Positions 6,514-8,263 of a DNA stretch of 8,263 bases are shown piece by piece. Origin of the DNA: Nevskiales bacterium (GTDB lineage: Bacteria; Pseudomonadota; Gammaproteobacteria; Nevskiales; Nevskiaceae). Position numbers and translations under genes: made by a program. A model generated the notes under the pieces. The model saw only the letters and a list, made by a program, of their open reading frames with translations. It was not told where the DNA came from and searched no databases. Where the stretch lies: NCBI GenBank assembly GCA_022616655.1, contig JAKEEJ010000156.1, forward strand, positions 1 to 8,263, in the 5' to 3' direction. Numbering within the stretch: position 1 is the stretch's first letter; each line of letters begins with the position of its first letter.

Positions 6514-7125
6514 TCACCCAGCCGGCGGCTGGGTTTTCTGCATGGACGGCCGCTGGGCGAACGCCGCGAACCAGTCCGCGAGTGCGTCGCGGTTCTTGCG
6601 CCACTCCAGGTAGGGGAGGCGGAAATCGAGGTAGGCCAGCGCCACACCGGAACTGATTTCGCACCGGCCGGGTGTCGTTTGTGCCAGATGGCCGGTCTCG
6701 GCCTGCAGTGCGTCAAGCGCGCGGTGAATGACGGCCGACTGACGATCCAGAAAAGGGGTGTAGTGGATGCTCTCCGGCCGGCGCTTTTCCATGACACTGG
6801 CGACGGCCGCATCCAGGATGCCGTCCGCCATCTGAGTACGACGCAAATCCTCCCAGTGCCGGGTGCCGCGCCACCGCGCGATCAGTCCGGCTTTGCGCTG
6901 CATCAGGTAATCCAGAATGATCCGGCTGTCCGGCAGGGCCGTGCCGCGCTCGGTCATCAGCGTCGGGACCCTGGAGAGTGGGTTGGCCGCGAGGAATTCC
7001 GGCGGCGGGTTGAGCGGGTCAATGACCGCTTCCTCGATCCGCTCCGCGAGCCCCAGTTCCTGAATCGCCACCCGCACCTTGCGGGCATAGGGCGAGGTCA
7101 GGTTGCAATACAGCTTCATCTTCAT
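6514..7125 (-). CDS. Glutathione S-transferase family protein, YibF-like
   Basis: A cytosolic GST-fold protein of 203 residues. The N-terminal thioredoxin-like domain starts MKLYCNLTSPYARKVRVAIQELGL (from residue 3), with the Ser/Tyr region where glutathione binds, then NPLSRVPTL (48-56) with the cis-Pro and LPDSRIILDYL (64-74) with the glutathione-contacting Asp-Ser pair. The helical C-terminal domain contains MADGILDAAVASVMEKRRP (99-117) and ends SMQKTQPPAG. These blocks resemble E. coli YibF (ADGIMDAGLVSVREQARP and a ...RTEPPKA tail, recalled from memory), which is about 202 residues. ATG 7125 or the in-frame ATG at 7119 is preferred; a TTG at 7143 would add six residues and overlap trxB. 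It lies 14 nt downstream of trxB with no strong ribosome binding site, so co-transcription and coupling are likely. The substrate is unknown. Confidence 0.93.
   Translation of the reverse strand: MKMKLYCNLTSPYARKVRVAIQELGLAERIEEAVIDPLNPPPEFLAANPLSRVPTLMTERGTALPDSRIILDYLMQRKAGLIARWRGTRHWEDLRRTQMADGILDAAVASVMEKRRPESIHYTPFLDRQSAVIHRALDALQAETGHLAQTTPGRCEISSGVALAYLDFRLPYLEWRKNRDALADWFAAFAQRPSMQKTQPPAG
6517..6537 (+). terminator. Rho-independent terminator of the exporter cassette
   Basis: CCCAGCC (6517-6523) and GGCTGGG (6527-6533) form a perfect 7-bp GC-rich stem with a GGC loop, followed at once by TTTT (6534-6537) then CT. It begins 15 nt after the permease stop and faces the right way for the plus-strand operon. 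It lies within the last coding codons of the convergent gst gene. The minus strand has no T-run after the stem, so it should act in one direction only. Confidence 0.8.
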
Positions 7126-7139
7126 GGCGTATAACCCAT

Positions 7140-8263
<1,124 letters not shown>

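Overview
The window looks like chromosome from a high-GC gammaproteobacterium. The main reason is the block surE - pcm - DedA-type membrane protein - nlpD, a characteristic gammaproteobacterial neighbourhood that normally continues into rpoS. The YibF-like glutathione S-transferase and the E. coli-like thioredoxin reductase agree with this. A purple-sulfur or Chromatiales-type lineage is a guess from GC content and gene style; the sequence does not prove it.

Layout. (1) Positions 1-512, minus strand: a Smr-domain protein whose C-terminus runs off the left edge. It is divergent from the next block across a 47-nt spacer. (2) Positions 560-3456, plus strand: surE, pcm, a DedA-family membrane protein and nlpD, packed tightly with 4-nt ATGA overlaps at surE/pcm and dedA/nlpD. 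(3) Positions 3457-3500: a short gap dominated by an uninterrupted run of 14 G directly before the next start codon. (4) Positions 3501-6501, plus strand: a three-gene exporter cassette (HlyD-family lipoprotein, ABC ATPase, ABC-2 permease), again joined by ATGA overlaps and closed by a stem-loop plus T-run terminator at 6517-6537. (5) Positions 6514-8096, minus strand: trxB followed by a YibF-like gst, convergent with the exporter cassette; the terminator lies inside the last codons of gst. (6) Positions 8097-8263: non-coding, with repeat-like or transposon-end-like sequence upstream of trxB.

How the genes fit together. The surE-pcm-dedA-nlpD block is a stationary-phase and envelope-maintenance operon: a nucleotide phosphatase, an isoaspartyl protein repair enzyme, a membrane lipid-handling protein and a cell-separation amidase activator. 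The exporter cassette has its own complete set of parts (periplasmic adaptor, ATPase, permease) and may be read both from upstream and from the G-tract gap. trxB and gst form a small thiol-redox pair.

The most unusual signals are: a palindromic repeat element apparently inserted in frame into pcm, adding about 38 residues just before the SAM-binding motif; the 14-G tract at the exporter cassette start, a candidate slipped-strand switch; the exporter cassette occupying the slot where rpoS is expected; and a trxB start with no visible Shine-Dalgarno, abutting a possible mobile-element end.
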